DNA of 64,000 nucleotides from an uncultured Prevotellaceae bacterium (lineage in GTDB: Bacteria; Bacteroidota; Bacteroidia; Bacteroidales; Bacteroidaceae), in NCBI GenBank assembly GCA_900314985.1, contig OMXL01000003.1:509-64508 (forward strand), written 5' to 3'. Shown here piece after piece: positions 16,084 to 25,228 of this stretch; within the stretch, counting starts at the first letter, position 1; each line of letters opens with the position of its first letter. The position numbers and the translations under genes were made by a program. The notes beneath the pieces are model-generated. The model was not told where the DNA came from and searched no databases. It saw only the letters and a list, made by a program, of their open reading frames with translations.

Positions 16084-16956
16084 TTATCCAATGATTTTCT
16101 CTTCCAACAATTCTTTGATCATACCCTCAATATCAGCATCAGAAGCCGTCAAAGTTTTCGACTCCTTAGCCTGGAACACGATGTTCTTGATAGCCTTCAC
16201 CTTCGTGGGTGAGCCAGAGAGACCGCACTGTGCAACGTCACCGTCAACATCAGCAACAGACCACTGGTTCAGGGTCAGCTCAGGACGCTCGTCGTACAGA
16301 TAGTCGTAAGCAGTACCCTCAGCAGGACGCTCCATAGGACAGGTGGCACGCTTGTACTTCATCACCAGCTTAGCGTTCTGGGGACGACAGGGAGCAGCGC
16401 TTCCGTTTACGGTGATAACAACAGGCAGAGGAGCCTCTACAGTCTCAACACCACCGTCGATGACACGCTTGATAGTAGCCTTACCATCCTTTACTGAGAG
16501 AACCTCCTCAGCGTAAGTAACCTGGTTGAGACCCAGCTTCTGAGCCACCTGAGGACCTACCTGAGCGGTATCACCGTCGATAGCCTGACGACCACCAATC
16601 ACGATGTCTACATCGCCAATCTTCTTGATGGCAGTAGCCAGTGCGTAAGAGGTAGCGAGGGTATCAGCACCAGCGAAGAGACGGTCGGTCAACAACCAAC
16701 CAGTATCAGCACCACGATAAAGTCCCTGACGAATAATCTCACCTGCACGTGGAGGACCCATCGTGAGGATTCCTACTGTTGAGCCTGGGTTCTGCTCCTT
16801 CAGGCGAAGGGCCTGCTCCAGGGCATTCAAATCTTCTGGATTGAAGATAGCGGGCAGGGCAGCACGGTTTACGGTGCCTTCAGCGGTCATGGCGTCCTTA
16901 CCCACATTTCTTGTGTCGGGTACCTGCTTAGCAAGTACTACAATTTTTAATGCCAT
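16084..16956 (-). CDS. etfB: Electron transfer flavoprotein subunit beta
   Basis: 290 residues with the EtfB start (IVVLAKQVPDTRN), DLNALEQALRLKE, TMGPPRAGEIIRQGL, GADTGWLLTDR and GRQAIDGDTAQVGPQVA (nucleotide-binding segment). Leads the operon etfB, etfA, small membrane protein, acyl-CoA dehydrogenase, with a good promoter upstream. The set suggests fermentative or syntrophic acyl-CoA chemistry. Confidence 0.95.
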   Translation of the reverse strand: MALKIVVLAKQVPDTRNVGKDAMTAEGTVNRAALPAIFNPEDLNALEQALRLKEQNPGSTVGILTMGPPRAGEIIRQGLYRGADTGWLLTDRLFAGADTLATSYALATAIKKIGDVDIVIGGRQAIDGDTAQVGPQVAQKLGLNQVTYAEEVLSVKDGKATIKRVIDGGVETVEAPLPVVITVNGSAAPCRPQNAKLVMKYKRATCPMERPAEGTAYDYLYDERPELTLNQWSVADVDGDVAQCGLSGSPTKVKAIKNIVFQAKESKTLTASDADIEGMIKELLEEKIIG

Positions 16957-17002
16957 ATTATAAATAATGTGTAAAAATGATATCTTTTTTGCAAATCGAC
17001 CG

Positions 17003-17034
17003 CAAAGGTACTACTTTTTGCGCACACAGCCAAA
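17003..17034 (-). promoter_or_regulatory. Promoter of the etfBA operon
   Basis: Minus strand TTTG (17034-17031), 20 nt, TACCTTTG (17010-17003). Confidence 0.8.
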
Positions 17035-17111
17035 GAAAAATGCACAAAAACGGCAAAAACGTGCACATTTCGACCGTTTTGTGCATAGATTGACAGCAAG
17101 CAATCGCCTAC

Positions 17112-18701
17112 TTAATGCTTATCGTAAGCGTGATGGGGGTAATCAGTGGTAAAATGCAGGCCACGGCACTCCTTGCGCTCCAGTGCCCAACGGGTGATGA
17201 GATAGCCCACATTAATCATGTTACGCAGCTCACAGATGTCGCGACTGGCCTTGACACGCTTGAAGAGGCGCTCGGTCTCTTCGTAGAGCATATCCAGACG
17301 GTCCCAGGCACGGTGCAGACGCAGGTCAGAGCGCACAATACCCACGTAGTTGGACATAATCTGGTTGACCTCCTTAACTGACTGGGTAATAAGCACTTTC
17401 TCCTCGTTGGTCATCGTACCCTCATCGTTCCATTCAGGTACCCGCTCGTTGAAGTCGTACTGGTCGACATGTTCCAAGGAGTGACGAGCAGCAGTCTCCG
17501 CATAGACCACCGCCTCGATGAGGGAGTTGCTGGCCAAGCGGTTGCCGCCATGCAGACCTGTGCAAGAGCACTCGCCAAGGGCATAGAGGCGCTCGATGCT
17601 GGACAGGCCGTTGAGGTCCACCTTGATACCGCCACACATATAGTGAGCAGCAGGGCGTACGGGGATGTAGTCGGTAGTGATGTCGATGCCCATAGACAGG
17701 CACTTCTGGTAGATATTGGGGAAGTGGTGGCGCGTCTCGTCAGCATTCTTATGGGTGACATCCAGACAGACGTGATCCAAACCGTGAATCTTCATCTCCT
17801 TATCGATGGCACGTGCCACGATATCGCGAGGAGCCAACGACAGGCGCTCGTCGTATTTCTCCATAAACGTCTCGCCATTAGGCAGTTTCAGTACGGCACC
17901 ATAGCCACGCATAGCCTCCGTGATAAGGTAGGCAGGATGCGTCTCGTTGGGGTTGTGCAAGACGGTGGGATGGAACTGTACGAACTCCATATCAGCCACG
18001 GTACCCTTGGCACGATAAACCATGGCGATACCGTCGCCCGTAGCAATGACGGGGTTAGAGGTGGTCAGATAGACCGCGCCACAACCACCTGTGCACATGA
18101 TGGTAACCTTAGACAGATAGGTGTCGACCTTCTGCGTCTTGGGGTTCAGCACATACGCTCCGTAGCACTGGATATTCGGTGAACGGCGCGTCACACGGAC
18201 ACCCAAGTGGTGCTGGGTGATTATCTCTACAGCGAAATGATCCTCTTTGATATCGATATCCGGACAGGCACGTACGGCAGCCATCAGTCCACGCTGTATC
18301 TCGGCACCCGTATCATCAGCATGATGGAGGATGCGGAACTCAGAGTGTCCACCCTCACGATGCAGGTCGAAGTCGCCCTTCTCGTTGCGGTCGAAATTGA
18401 CACCCCACTGCGTCAGTTCCTTAATCTGCTCAGGAGCCATACGCACTACTTGTTCTACAGCATGGCGGTCACTGATAAAGTCACCGGCAATAATGGTATC
18501 AGCGATGTGCTTGTCGAAAGTGTCGAGCTTCAGATTAGTCACCGAAGCCACACCACCCTGGGCAAACGACGTGTTGGCCTCGTCGAGGCCAGCCTTACAA
18601 ATCATGCACACCTTACCTTTCTTTGCGCGTGCTACCTTCAAGGCGTAACTCATGCCCGCTACGCCGGCACCAATAATCAGGAAATCGTATTTATAAACCA
18701 T
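17112..18701 (-). CDS. nadB: L-aspartate oxidase
   Basis: 529 residues from ATG 18701; an ATG-less extension upstream contains the -7 box. FAD-binding GAGVAGMS (about 11-18), NTSFAQGGVASV, HREGGHSEFRILH, ITEAMRGYGAVL, LAPRDIVARAI, PVRPAAHYMCGGI and GLHGGNRLASNSL are the NadB/succinate dehydrogenase flavoprotein signatures. Catalyses aspartate to iminosuccinate, the first step of quinolinate and NAD synthesis. nadA and nadC are not adjacent. Monocistronic as far as the window shows. Confidence 0.93.
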   Translation of the reverse strand: MVYKYDFLIIGAGVAGMSYALKVARAKKGKVCMICKAGLDEANTSFAQGGVASVTNLKLDTFDKHIADTIIAGDFISDRHAVEQVVRMAPEQIKELTQWGVNFDRNEKGDFDLHREGGHSEFRILHHADDTGAEIQRGLMAAVRACPDIDIKEDHFAVEIITQHHLGVRVTRRSPNIQCYGAYVLNPKTQKVDTYLSKVTIMCTGGCGAVYLTTSNPVIATGDGIAMVYRAKGTVADMEFVQFHPTVLHNPNETHPAYLITEAMRGYGAVLKLPNGETFMEKYDERLSLAPRDIVARAIDKEMKIHGLDHVCLDVTHKNADETRHHFPNIYQKCLSMGIDITTDYIPVRPAAHYMCGGIKVDLNGLSSIERLYALGECSCTGLHGGNRLASNSLIEAVVYAETAARHSLEHVDQYDFNERVPEWNDEGTMTNEEKVLITQSVKEVNQIMSNYVGIVRSDLRLHRAWDRLDMLYEETERLFKRVKASRDICELRNMINVGYLITRWALERKECRGLHFTTDYPHHAYDKH

Positions 18702-18723
18702 CGTCTTGTGTTTTATCACGCTG

Positions 18724-18731
18724 CAAAAGTA
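18724..18731 (-). promoter_or_regulatory. -7 box of nadB
   Basis: TACTTTTG on the minus strand, 22 nt before ATG 18701; the -33 region is weak (TTGG). Confidence 0.5.
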
Positions 18732-18775
18732 GTAATTCTTCAGCAATTAGCCAAGAAATTGCAGGTAAAATCAAG

Positions 18776-20056
18776 TCAAAGGACAGCAGAAACAAGAATT
18801 TCGCCCAATGTTGGATGGATATGTACCATATCGCGCAGCTGAGCGACAGTGGTATCACGACACATGAGGACACTGACCTCCTGAACGATGTCGGCAGCAT
18901 GTGCGCCAAAGGCATGGCAACCGAGAATACGAGACTCTCCCCCATCCCCTCCCTGTGAGGGAGGAGTGATGAATAGTTTCAACATGCCTTCAGTTTCACC
19001 CATCGCCAAAGCCTTGCCGTTAGCACGCCAGAAAGCCTTGTGACACTCGTACGGAATGCCCTGCTCTTTGAGCTGGTCTTCCGTAGGACCTACGCAGGCA
19101 GCCTCAGGTTCAGTGAAGATAGCGGCAGGCATGATGTCAAAGCGGATAGCATCCGTCTTTCCCAAGATATGATTTACTGCATGAACGGCCTGCATCTCAG
19201 CGGCATGTGCCAACATCTGACGACCATTCGCATCACCGATGGCATAGAGACCAGCCTCTCCCCCCGCCCTCTCCAAAAGGAGAGGGAGCTGGAAGTGGTC
19301 ATCAACGGGGATGGCACCGTTCTTTTCCAGCGTGACACCAAGTGTCTCAAGGCCGAAACCAGCAGTGCGTGGTTTACGACCCGTAGCCATCAGGATGACG
19401 TCGGCATCGAGGTCGGCAATATTCTCCACAGCAGTCTTCATCTTAAAGGTAACGCCCTGTTTCTCAAGTGTCTTGCGCAGGCGCTTGGCGATGTCGCTAT
19501 CAAGGGCAGGCAAGCACTCCTTGAGGTACTCGATAACCGTCACCTCAGAACCAAAACGGTTGAAGACGCTGGCAAACTCCATACCGATGACACCAGCGCC
19601 AATGATGCAGAGCCGCTTGGGCAGGGTATCGAGTTGCAAGAGGCCAGTACTGTCAACTACTCGTGGGTCATCAACGCCTTTGATGGGGAGCCACTTCGTC
19701 TCAGAACCCGTAGCGATGATGATGTTCTTAGCGGCGACAACGTCGCCGCATATAGAACACTCGGAGGAACTAACGAACGAGGCACGACCACGAAGGAGCG
19801 TGATGTTAGGATGAGAGAGGATGCCCTCTACGCCACTACGCAGTTGGGGAATGACAGTAGCCATACGTTCACGAGCCTCAGCAAATGTGGCGGCATGCAC
19901 ATAGGTCTTAGTGGGTATGCAGCCCACATTGAGGCAGGTACCTCCCACCTCTCCCTCTTCGGCTATCACCACCTTCAAGCCTTGCTTGGCAGCATATTCA
20001 GCGGCGCGGTACCCACCAGGGCCCGCACCGATAATGAGAAGATCAGTTTGCATCAT
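18776..20056 (-). CDS. lpdA: Dihydrolipoyl dehydrogenase (glycine cleavage L-protein)
   Basis: 426 residues. FAD motif GAGPGGY (10-16), redox disulfide GGTCLNVGCIPTK (C41, C46), NAD motif GAGVIGMEFA (about 157), ATGRKPR and the active-site HIHPTLGE near the end. Final gene of the glycine cleavage operon; it overlaps gcvPB by 14 bp. Slightly shorter than usual lipoamide dehydrogenases (about 450-470). Two in-frame segments, LLLERAGGEAG and TPPSQGGDGGES, coincide with palindromic repeats and look like later insertions at surface positions. Confidence 0.92.
   Translation of the reverse strand: MMQTDLLIIGAGPGGYRAAEYAAKQGLKVVIAEEGEVGGTCLNVGCIPTKTYVHAATFAEARERMATVIPQLRSGVEGILSHPNITLLRGRASFVSSSECSICGDVVAAKNIIIATGSETKWLPIKGVDDPRVVDSTGLLQLDTLPKRLCIIGAGVIGMEFASVFNRFGSEVTVIEYLKECLPALDSDIAKRLRKTLEKQGVTFKMKTAVENIADLDADVILMATGRKPRTAGFGLETLGVTLEKNGAIPVDDHFQLPLLLERAGGEAGLYAIGDANGRQMLAHAAEMQAVHAVNHILGKTDAIRFDIMPAAIFTEPEAACVGPTEDQLKEQGIPYECHKAFWRANGKALAMGETEGMLKLFITPPSQGGDGGESRILGCHAFGAHAADIVQEVSVLMCRDTTVAQLRDMVHIHPTLGEILVSAVL
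18936..18966. repeat. Palindromic repeat inside lpdA (copy 1)
   Basis: CTCCCT (18949-18954) and AGGGAG (18958-18963) around GTG, flanked by a C-rich CTCTCCCCCATC. Read on the coding strand it gives TPPSQGGDGGES in frame. Confidence 0.65.
19255..19290. repeat. Palindromic repeat inside lpdA (copy 2)
   Basis: CCCTCTCC (19267-19274) and GGAGAGGG (19279-19286) around AAAA, with the same CTCTCCCCC flank as copy 1. Encodes LLLERAGGEAG in frame. Confidence 0.7.
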
Positions 20057-21527
20057 TTATCATCTGTTTGTACGTCACAACCGGATGCTTGGCAGCTAAC
20101 ACGTCATCCACACGACCGATAGGTGTGGTATGTGGTGCCGTCTTCACCAGTTCAGGGTCGTTCTTCGCCTCCTCGGCAATCTGGCGCATCACCTGAATAA
20201 AGCCGTCGATGGTATCCTTCGACTCGTTCTCCGTAGGCTCAATCATGAGGCTCTCATGGAAGAGCAGCGGGAAGTAGATCGTGGGGGCATGATAGCCGTA
20301 GTCGAGCAGACGCTTGGCGACATCCATCGTGGTGACTCCCGTAGACTTATCCTTCAAACCGTCGAAGACGAACTCATGCTTGCAGAGACCTTCGATAGGC
20401 AACTCATAGACATCCTTCAGCGACTCCTTGATATAGTTGGCATTGAGCGTAGCCAACGGACCCACCATCTTCATCTGTTCGCGACCCAGCGAGAGGATAT
20501 AGACGTAAGCCTTGACCATCACACCAAAGTTGCCGAAGAAGGCGCCGATGCTACCTAATGACTGCTCATAATCGCCTGTCTCTACACGGAACATATCGTC
20601 ACGGAACACCACGCGAGGTGTAGGCAGGAAAGGTTCCAAGCCTGCACGCACACCCACAGGACCGCTGCCAGGACCTCCACCACCATGAGGCGTCGAGAAG
20701 GTCTTGTGTAGGTTGATATGCATCACGTCGAAGCCCATATCGCCAGGACGACAAGCGCCTAACATGGGATTCAGGTTGGCACCATCGTAGTACATCAAAC
20801 CACCAACGTCGTGGATGAGTTTCGTAATCTCAGGAATAGCATGCTCGAAGATGCCCAGCGTATTGGGATTAGTCATCATCATAGCGGCGATGTTGGGTCC
20901 CTCTAGATCAACGAGACGCTTGAGGTCATCGAAATCAACGGTACCATCGGCTAAGGACTTTACCTCCACAATCTCCAAGCCACAGACAGCAGCAGAGGCA
21001 GGATTGGTACCATGTGCCGAGTCGGGAATGATGACCTTGGTACGCTGGTGGTCGCCACGGCTCTCGTGGTAGGCTCGGACAACCATCAAACCCGTCAGTT
21101 CACCATGTGCACCAGCACAAGGATTCAATGTGAACTCACTGAGTCCCGTCAGTTCAGCCAACGACTCCTGCAAGCGGAAATACAACTCCAGCGCATGCTG
21201 GCACGTCTCAGCAGGCTGCAAGGGATGCAGACCCGTAAACATCTTCATAGCCGCAATCTCTTCGTTGATGATGGGGTTGTACTTCATGGTACACGAGCCC
21301 AACGGATAGAAGCCGTCGTTGACACCGAAGTTATTGTGACTCAGATTGGTATAGTGACGAACCACCGTCATCTCGTCACACTCAGGCAGCTGAGCCTCCT
21401 GCTGACGACACAAGGCGGCAGGCAGTTCGCTGGTCGTATGCTGGTAGGGATTCTGGGGCAGTGAATAGCCCTTACGTTCTGCTTTCGACAGTTCGAAAAT
21501 CAGGTTTCCATATAACTTATTATTCAT
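20043..21527 (-). CDS. gcvPB: Glycine dehydrogenase (decarboxylating) subunit 2
   Basis: 494 residues. PLP-binding lysine in INLHKTFSTPHGGGGPG (K275), with GSCTMKYNP (about 78-86), CAGAHGELTGL and DSAHGTNPASA. C-terminal half of the P-protein in the two-subunit form; with GcvPA it decarboxylates glycine and loads the aminomethyl group on lipoyl-GcvH. Overlaps gcvPA by 4 bp and lpdA by 14 bp, so the operon is tightly coupled. Confidence 0.96.
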   Translation of the reverse strand: MNNKLYGNLIFELSKAERKGYSLPQNPYQHTTSELPAALCRQQEAQLPECDEMTVVRHYTNLSHNNFGVNDGFYPLGSCTMKYNPIINEEIAAMKMFTGLHPLQPAETCQHALELYFRLQESLAELTGLSEFTLNPCAGAHGELTGLMVVRAYHESRGDHQRTKVIIPDSAHGTNPASAAVCGLEIVEVKSLADGTVDFDDLKRLVDLEGPNIAAMMMTNPNTLGIFEHAIPEITKLIHDVGGLMYYDGANLNPMLGACRPGDMGFDVMHINLHKTFSTPHGGGGPGSGPVGVRAGLEPFLPTPRVVFRDDMFRVETGDYEQSLGSIGAFFGNFGVMVKAYVYILSLGREQMKMVGPLATLNANYIKESLKDVYELPIEGLCKHEFVFDGLKDKSTGVTTMDVAKRLLDYGYHAPTIYFPLLFHESLMIEPTENESKDTIDGFIQVMRQIAEEAKNDPELVKTAPHTTPIGRVDDVLAAKHPVVTYKQMINDAN

Positions 21528-22870
21528 GCTGCGTCCTCCCTAATCTGTTTGATGGTTTCTACCAGTTCGTCAATCTCTTCCTTCGTGCGCTGCTCAGTGA
21601 CAGCCAGCATGATGGTATGGTCATCTATCTTAACACCGGCCATGAAGCCTGCGTCGGCACACTCGGCCAACAAAGTATCGACATCACCATCGTAGGTGAC
21701 ACAGAACTCGTTGAAGAACGGTTGCTGGTATTTGAGTTTGAAGTACCCCGTCTGCTCCAGTTGTTCACAGAGATAGTGGGCACCACCATACGACAACTCA
21801 GCAGCATCGCGCAATCCCTGACGTCCCATCACGCTGAGGTAGATGGTGACATAGAGCGCCATCAGCGACTGGTTAGAGCATATATTCGACGTGGCCTTCT
21901 GGCGACGGATATGCTGTTCACGGGCCTGCAGGGTAAGCACAAAGGCACGCTGGTCGCGATTATCCTTCGTCATGCCGACAATACGGCCTGGCATCTTACG
22001 AATCAGCTTCTCCGTACAACACATATAGCCCACGCCAGGACCGCCGAACGACATCGGGATACCTAACGACTGACCATCACCTACAGCGATGTCTGCGCCC
22101 CACTCTCCTGGTGTCTTCAGCACGGCAAGATCGGCAGCAATACTATTCACAATGAATAGTGCCTTTTGCTCGTGAATGGCATCGGCAAAGCCTGTATAGT
22201 CCTCTACAATACCATAGTAGTTGGGCTGTTGAACAACGACACCAGCCACACCACCCTCTATAGTTGAAAGTTGAGCGTTGAGCGTTGAGAGTTCTATCAC
22301 GCCATCCTTCATGGGAATAGTCTCTATCTTGATGCCATGATACTTGGCATAGGTATCAACGACGCGACGCACCTTGGGGTCAAGGGTAGCGCTGACGAGT
22401 ACCGTATCAGCCTTCTTGGCATTGGCAAACGCCATCATCACGGCCTCAGCAGTAGCCGTAGCACCATCATACATCGAGGCATTGCTAATATCCATGCCCG
22501 TCAGTTCAGCCATCATCGACTGATATTCAAAGATGTAGTGCAGCGTACCCTGCGAGATCTCTGCCTGATAGGGTGTGTAGCTGGTCAGAAACTCAGAGCG
22601 CTGGATGATGTTCTGCACCACAGAGGGAGCATAATGGTCGTAGATGCCTGCACCAGCAAAGACGGTCAGCGGACCACCGACAGCATAGTTCGACATCGTG
22701 TCGAACAGGTGACGAATCTCCATCTCGCTCAGTGCCTCGGGCAGGTTATACTCCCTACGAAAACGGACGGCTTCAGGGATGTCGGCATATAAAGCATCGA
22801 GAGAATCGACACCCACACGCTCTAACATCTGCTGAAGATCGTCATCAGTATGCGGGAAATACTTAAACAT
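21524..22870 (-). CDS. gcvPA: Glycine dehydrogenase (decarboxylating) subunit 1
   Basis: 448 residues, starting MFKYFPHTDDDLQQML and containing FAGAGIYDHYAPSVV, LTSYTPYQAEISQGTLHYIFEYQS (family core), GMDISNASMYDG and SFGGPGVGYMCC. Partner of gcvPB. Residues around 192-205 (ELSTLNAQLSTIEGG) come from a 7-bp tandem repeat within the gene and look like an insertion. Confidence 0.95.
   Translation of the reverse strand: MFKYFPHTDDDLQQMLERVGVDSLDALYADIPEAVRFRREYNLPEALSEMEIRHLFDTMSNYAVGGPLTVFAGAGIYDHYAPSVVQNIIQRSEFLTSYTPYQAEISQGTLHYIFEYQSMMAELTGMDISNASMYDGATATAEAVMMAFANAKKADTVLVSATLDPKVRRVVDTYAKYHGIKIETIPMKDGVIELSTLNAQLSTIEGGVAGVVVQQPNYYGIVEDYTGFADAIHEQKALFIVNSIAADLAVLKTPGEWGADIAVGDGQSLGIPMSFGGPGVGYMCCTEKLIRKMPGRIVGMTKDNRDQRAFVLTLQAREQHIRRQKATSNICSNQSLMALYVTIYLSVMGRQGLRDAAELSYGGAHYLCEQLEQTGYFKLKYQQPFFNEFCVTYDGDVDTLLAECADAGFMAGVKIDDHTIMLAVTEQRTKEEIDELVETIKQIREDAA
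22263..22293. repeat. Heptanucleotide repeat inside gcvPA
   Basis: Four GTTGANN units (GTTGAAA, GTTGAGC twice, GTTGAGA) plus GTT; encodes the LSTLNAQLST segment on the minus strand. Confidence 0.75.
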
Positions 22871-22871
22871 A

Positions 22872-22902
22872 GTTGAGAGTTAAAAGTTGAGAGTTGAGAG
22901 TT
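22872..22902. repeat. Heptanucleotide repeat between gcvH and gcvPA
   Basis: GTTGAGA, GTTAAAA, GTTGAGA, GTTGAGA and GTT fill the 30-bp gap and run into the gcvH stop codon. Confidence 0.75.
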
Positions 22903-23281
22903 ACTTCTCGCAGAAAGCGGCGTAGGCCTTGGCATCCATCAGGTTCTCGAGTTCAGACTCATCTGAGATCTCCACCTTGATGATCCAGTTGGCATAGGCA
23001 TCGCTATTGATAAGCTCTGGCTGGTCTTCCAGTGCCTCGTTGACCTCAACGACAACACCTGTGACGGGCGAGATGAGATCGCTGGCAGCCTTGACACTCT
23101 CAACGGCACCAAACTCCTCGCCTGCCGTTACCTCGTCGTCTACCTCGGGCATGTCGACATACACCACATTACCCAAGGCATGCTGCGCATAGTCAGAGAT
23201 ACCGATGAAACCGATGTTACCTTCTACTCGTACATACTCATGTGACTCACTATAGTAGAGTCCTTCCATTACTTTTGCCAT
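22901..23281 (-). CDS. gcvH: Glycine cleavage system H protein
   Basis: 126 residues with the lipoylation site ESVKAASDL (K64), HEYVRVEG at the start and NSDAYANWIIKVE near the end; full length for the family. Carries the lipoyl arm that shuttles the aminomethyl group from GcvPA/PB to GcvT and is reoxidised by Lpd. Lies 5 bp after gcvT. Confidence 0.97.
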   Translation of the reverse strand: MAKVMEGLYYSESHEYVRVEGNIGFIGISDYAQHALGNVVYVDMPEVDDEVTAGEEFGAVESVKAASDLISPVTGVVVEVNEALEDQPELINSDAYANWIIKVEISDESELENLMDAKAYAAFCEK

Positions 23282-23286
23282 AATAT

Positions 23287-24387
23287 TTATTTTTTATAGT
23301 TTTTGTTATAGAATTGTTTCTTTACCACTTTGCCAGGAAATACCTTCTTGCGGATTTGTATCTGCACCTCAGTATCCAGTTTGGCATACGCTGCATCAAT
23401 GAGTGCCATGCACACGCTCTTGTCGGTTGACAGCGTATGATAGCCTGTAGTCACCTCACCGATAGCCGCTCCGTCCTTATTCAGAACGGGATAGCCATGA
23501 CGGGGAATAGCCTTGTCGAAGAGTTCGATACCGACCAACTTCTTGGCAGGACCTTCCGTCTTCTGTTTCAGCAACGCTTCACGGCCGATGAATTCGGGCT
23601 TGTCAAACTTGACGAAGATAGAGAGACCAGCCATGACCGGTGTGATGTCTTGCGACAACTCATCGCCATAAAGTGGCAAACCGACCTCAAAGCGTAACGT
23701 GTCGCGACAGCCTAAACCACAAGGCTGTACACCAGCAGCAATCAGCTTATCCCAGCACTCACGGATATAGTCGTGTGAGGCATAGATTTCGAAGCCATCC
23801 TCACCAGTATAGCCTGTACGGGAAACGATGACAGAATCGATGGTCTTAAAGGTATAGAACGTCAACTCGGCACATGGCAATCCCAGTACCGTCTCTACGA
23901 TATGCTCTGACTCTGGTCCCTGCACGGCAATCTGTCCATAGTAGTCAGAACGGTTCTGCAGGTCGATGTCAAAGCCTTCAGCTTGCTGCTGCATCCATGC
24001 CCAGTCCTTATCAATGTTAGCAGCATTGATGACCAGAAAGAAGTCATTGTCGCCCACCTTATATACTAAGAGGTCGTCGACGGTACCGCCATCCTCGTAG
24101 CACATCATGCCATAAAGAATCTTTCCTGCTGGTATACCGGCCACATCGTTGGTAAAGATGTGTTGCACATAGCGCTCAGCATCCTTGCCGCAGACTGTCA
24201 CCTCACCCATGTGGCTGACATCGAACAGGCCTACCTTTTCACGCACAGCCATGTGTTCTGGTGTGATACCAGCATACTGTATCGGCATGATAAAGCCACC
24301 AAACGGCGACATCAATGCTCCCAACTTGACATGTTTGTCATACAGACACGTCTGTTTGTCTTTCTTCTCTTCTTGATTGTTTATCAT
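23287..24387 (-). CDS. gcvT: Aminomethyltransferase (glycine cleavage T protein)
   Basis: 366 residues: SPFGGFIMPIQYAGI, FDVSHMGEV, ILYGMMCYEDGGTVDDLLVYK (family core), SRTGYTGEDGFEIY and GLGCRDTLRFE mark GcvT. Transfers the methylene group from lipoyl-GcvH to tetrahydrofolate, releasing ammonia. Follows the lipoate ligase gene by 6 bp. Confidence 0.96.
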   Translation of the reverse strand: MINNQEEKKDKQTCLYDKHVKLGALMSPFGGFIMPIQYAGITPEHMAVREKVGLFDVSHMGEVTVCGKDAERYVQHIFTNDVAGIPAGKILYGMMCYEDGGTVDDLLVYKVGDNDFFLVINAANIDKDWAWMQQQAEGFDIDLQNRSDYYGQIAVQGPESEHIVETVLGLPCAELTFYTFKTIDSVIVSRTGYTGEDGFEIYASHDYIRECWDKLIAAGVQPCGLGCRDTLRFEVGLPLYGDELSQDITPVMAGLSIFVKFDKPEFIGREALLKQKTEGPAKKLVGIELFDKAIPRHGYPVLNKDGAAIGEVTTGYHTLSTDKSVCMALIDAAYAKLDTEVQIQIRKKVFPGKVVKKQFYNKNYKK

Positions 24388-24393
24388 ATCAGA

Positions 24394-25089
24394 TTATTGT
24401 TTTGGGTTATATCGTTCTTCTATTTGTTCTATCTGTGCTACCTCGTCGGCCGTCAGCACACGTTCGCTATCACATAAGGTACTGAGAATAAGCGCCTTCA
24501 CCTCCTCCAGTGTTAGCGAGGTATAGTCTTTCAGCAGGGTGATACGTTGGCGCACGCTCTCCACACCGTTCTTGGCCAGTTTCTGCTGAGAGGGCGTAAT
24601 AGCCTGAAGCATGTGCTGCATATTGGTATCGTAAAGCATCGTGCTATGAACAATACACCCAGTATTCATCGTTCGACAGGCCGTACCACAGACTTTGCGG
24701 TCGCCAATCATGATATCGTTATGACGGGTACCAGTAGCATCAATACCCATTTTACGCAGTACGAGCAATACCATATTAATAAAACGGTTGAAGGCAAAGC
24801 CCACCTGCTCCTCCTTGGTGATGTATGAGAGCATCAGGTTGTCGCGATCAGCATATACACAACCACCCCCACTCTTTCTTTGGAACAGTTGGATGCCATG
24901 GGCTTGACAGTATTCAAGATTGACCTCATTCTCAAGCACTTGGTTACGACCATAAATCACGCTGGGCTCCACCTGCCACAGGAAAAAAGCATCGTCAGCC
25001 AACTGCTGACGAGCCACAAACTCTTCCATCGCAAGAAAAAACGAGAGTTTTCTTGCGGTAGCGGTTTCAGGCAGGATGATATTTGTCAT
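24394..25089 (-). CDS. lplA: Lipoate--protein ligase family protein
   Basis: 231 residues. Motifs of the LplA/LipB fold: WQVEPSVIYGRNQ, the lipoate loop QRKSGGGCVYAD, HNDIMIGDRKVCGTACR (catalytic lysine in DRKVCG) and HSTMLYDTN. First gene of the operon, so the cell couples lipoylation of GcvH with synthesis of the glycine cleavage enzymes. Shorter than E. coli LplA (about 338), lacking most of the accessory C-terminal domain but keeping a helical remnant. Confidence 0.85.
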   Translation of the reverse strand: MTNIILPETATARKLSFFLAMEEFVARQQLADDAFFLWQVEPSVIYGRNQVLENEVNLEYCQAHGIQLFQRKSGGGCVYADRDNLMLSYITKEEQVGFAFNRFINMVLLVLRKMGIDATGTRHNDIMIGDRKVCGTACRTMNTGCIVHSTMLYDTNMQHMLQAITPSQQKLAKNGVESVRQRITLLKDYTSLTLEEVKALILSTLCDSERVLTADEVAQIEQIEERYNPKQ

Positions 25090-25123
25090 AAAATATTAAC
25101 GTCAGTCACTTGAAATATTTGTG

Positions 25124-25155
25124 CAAATATATGAAGTTTTTATGTAACTTGCAAG
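25124..25155 (-). promoter_or_regulatory. Promoter of the glycine cleavage operon
   Basis: Minus strand TATATTTG (25131-25124) with a weak CTTG (25155-25152) at 20 nt. The leader to lplA is only about 30 nt, so no riboswitch fits. Confidence 0.6.
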
Positions 25156-25170
25156 TATTTTTGATTTTAT

Positions 25171-25201
25171 TTTGCAGTTTGCATGATTTGTTGTATCTTT
25201 G
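25171..25201 (+). promoter_or_regulatory. Promoter of dxs-trkA-trkH
   Basis: TTTG (25171-25174), 19 nt, TATCTTTG (25194-25201). Confidence 0.8.
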
Positions 25202-25228
25202 CGGTCTAGAAAAGAAGTAAATACTATT

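Noticed and set aside
25090-25228. Glycine riboswitch ahead of the glycine cleavage operon
   Set aside because: The leader between the -7 box and lplA is only about 30 nt, too short, and no tandem aptamer fold is seen.
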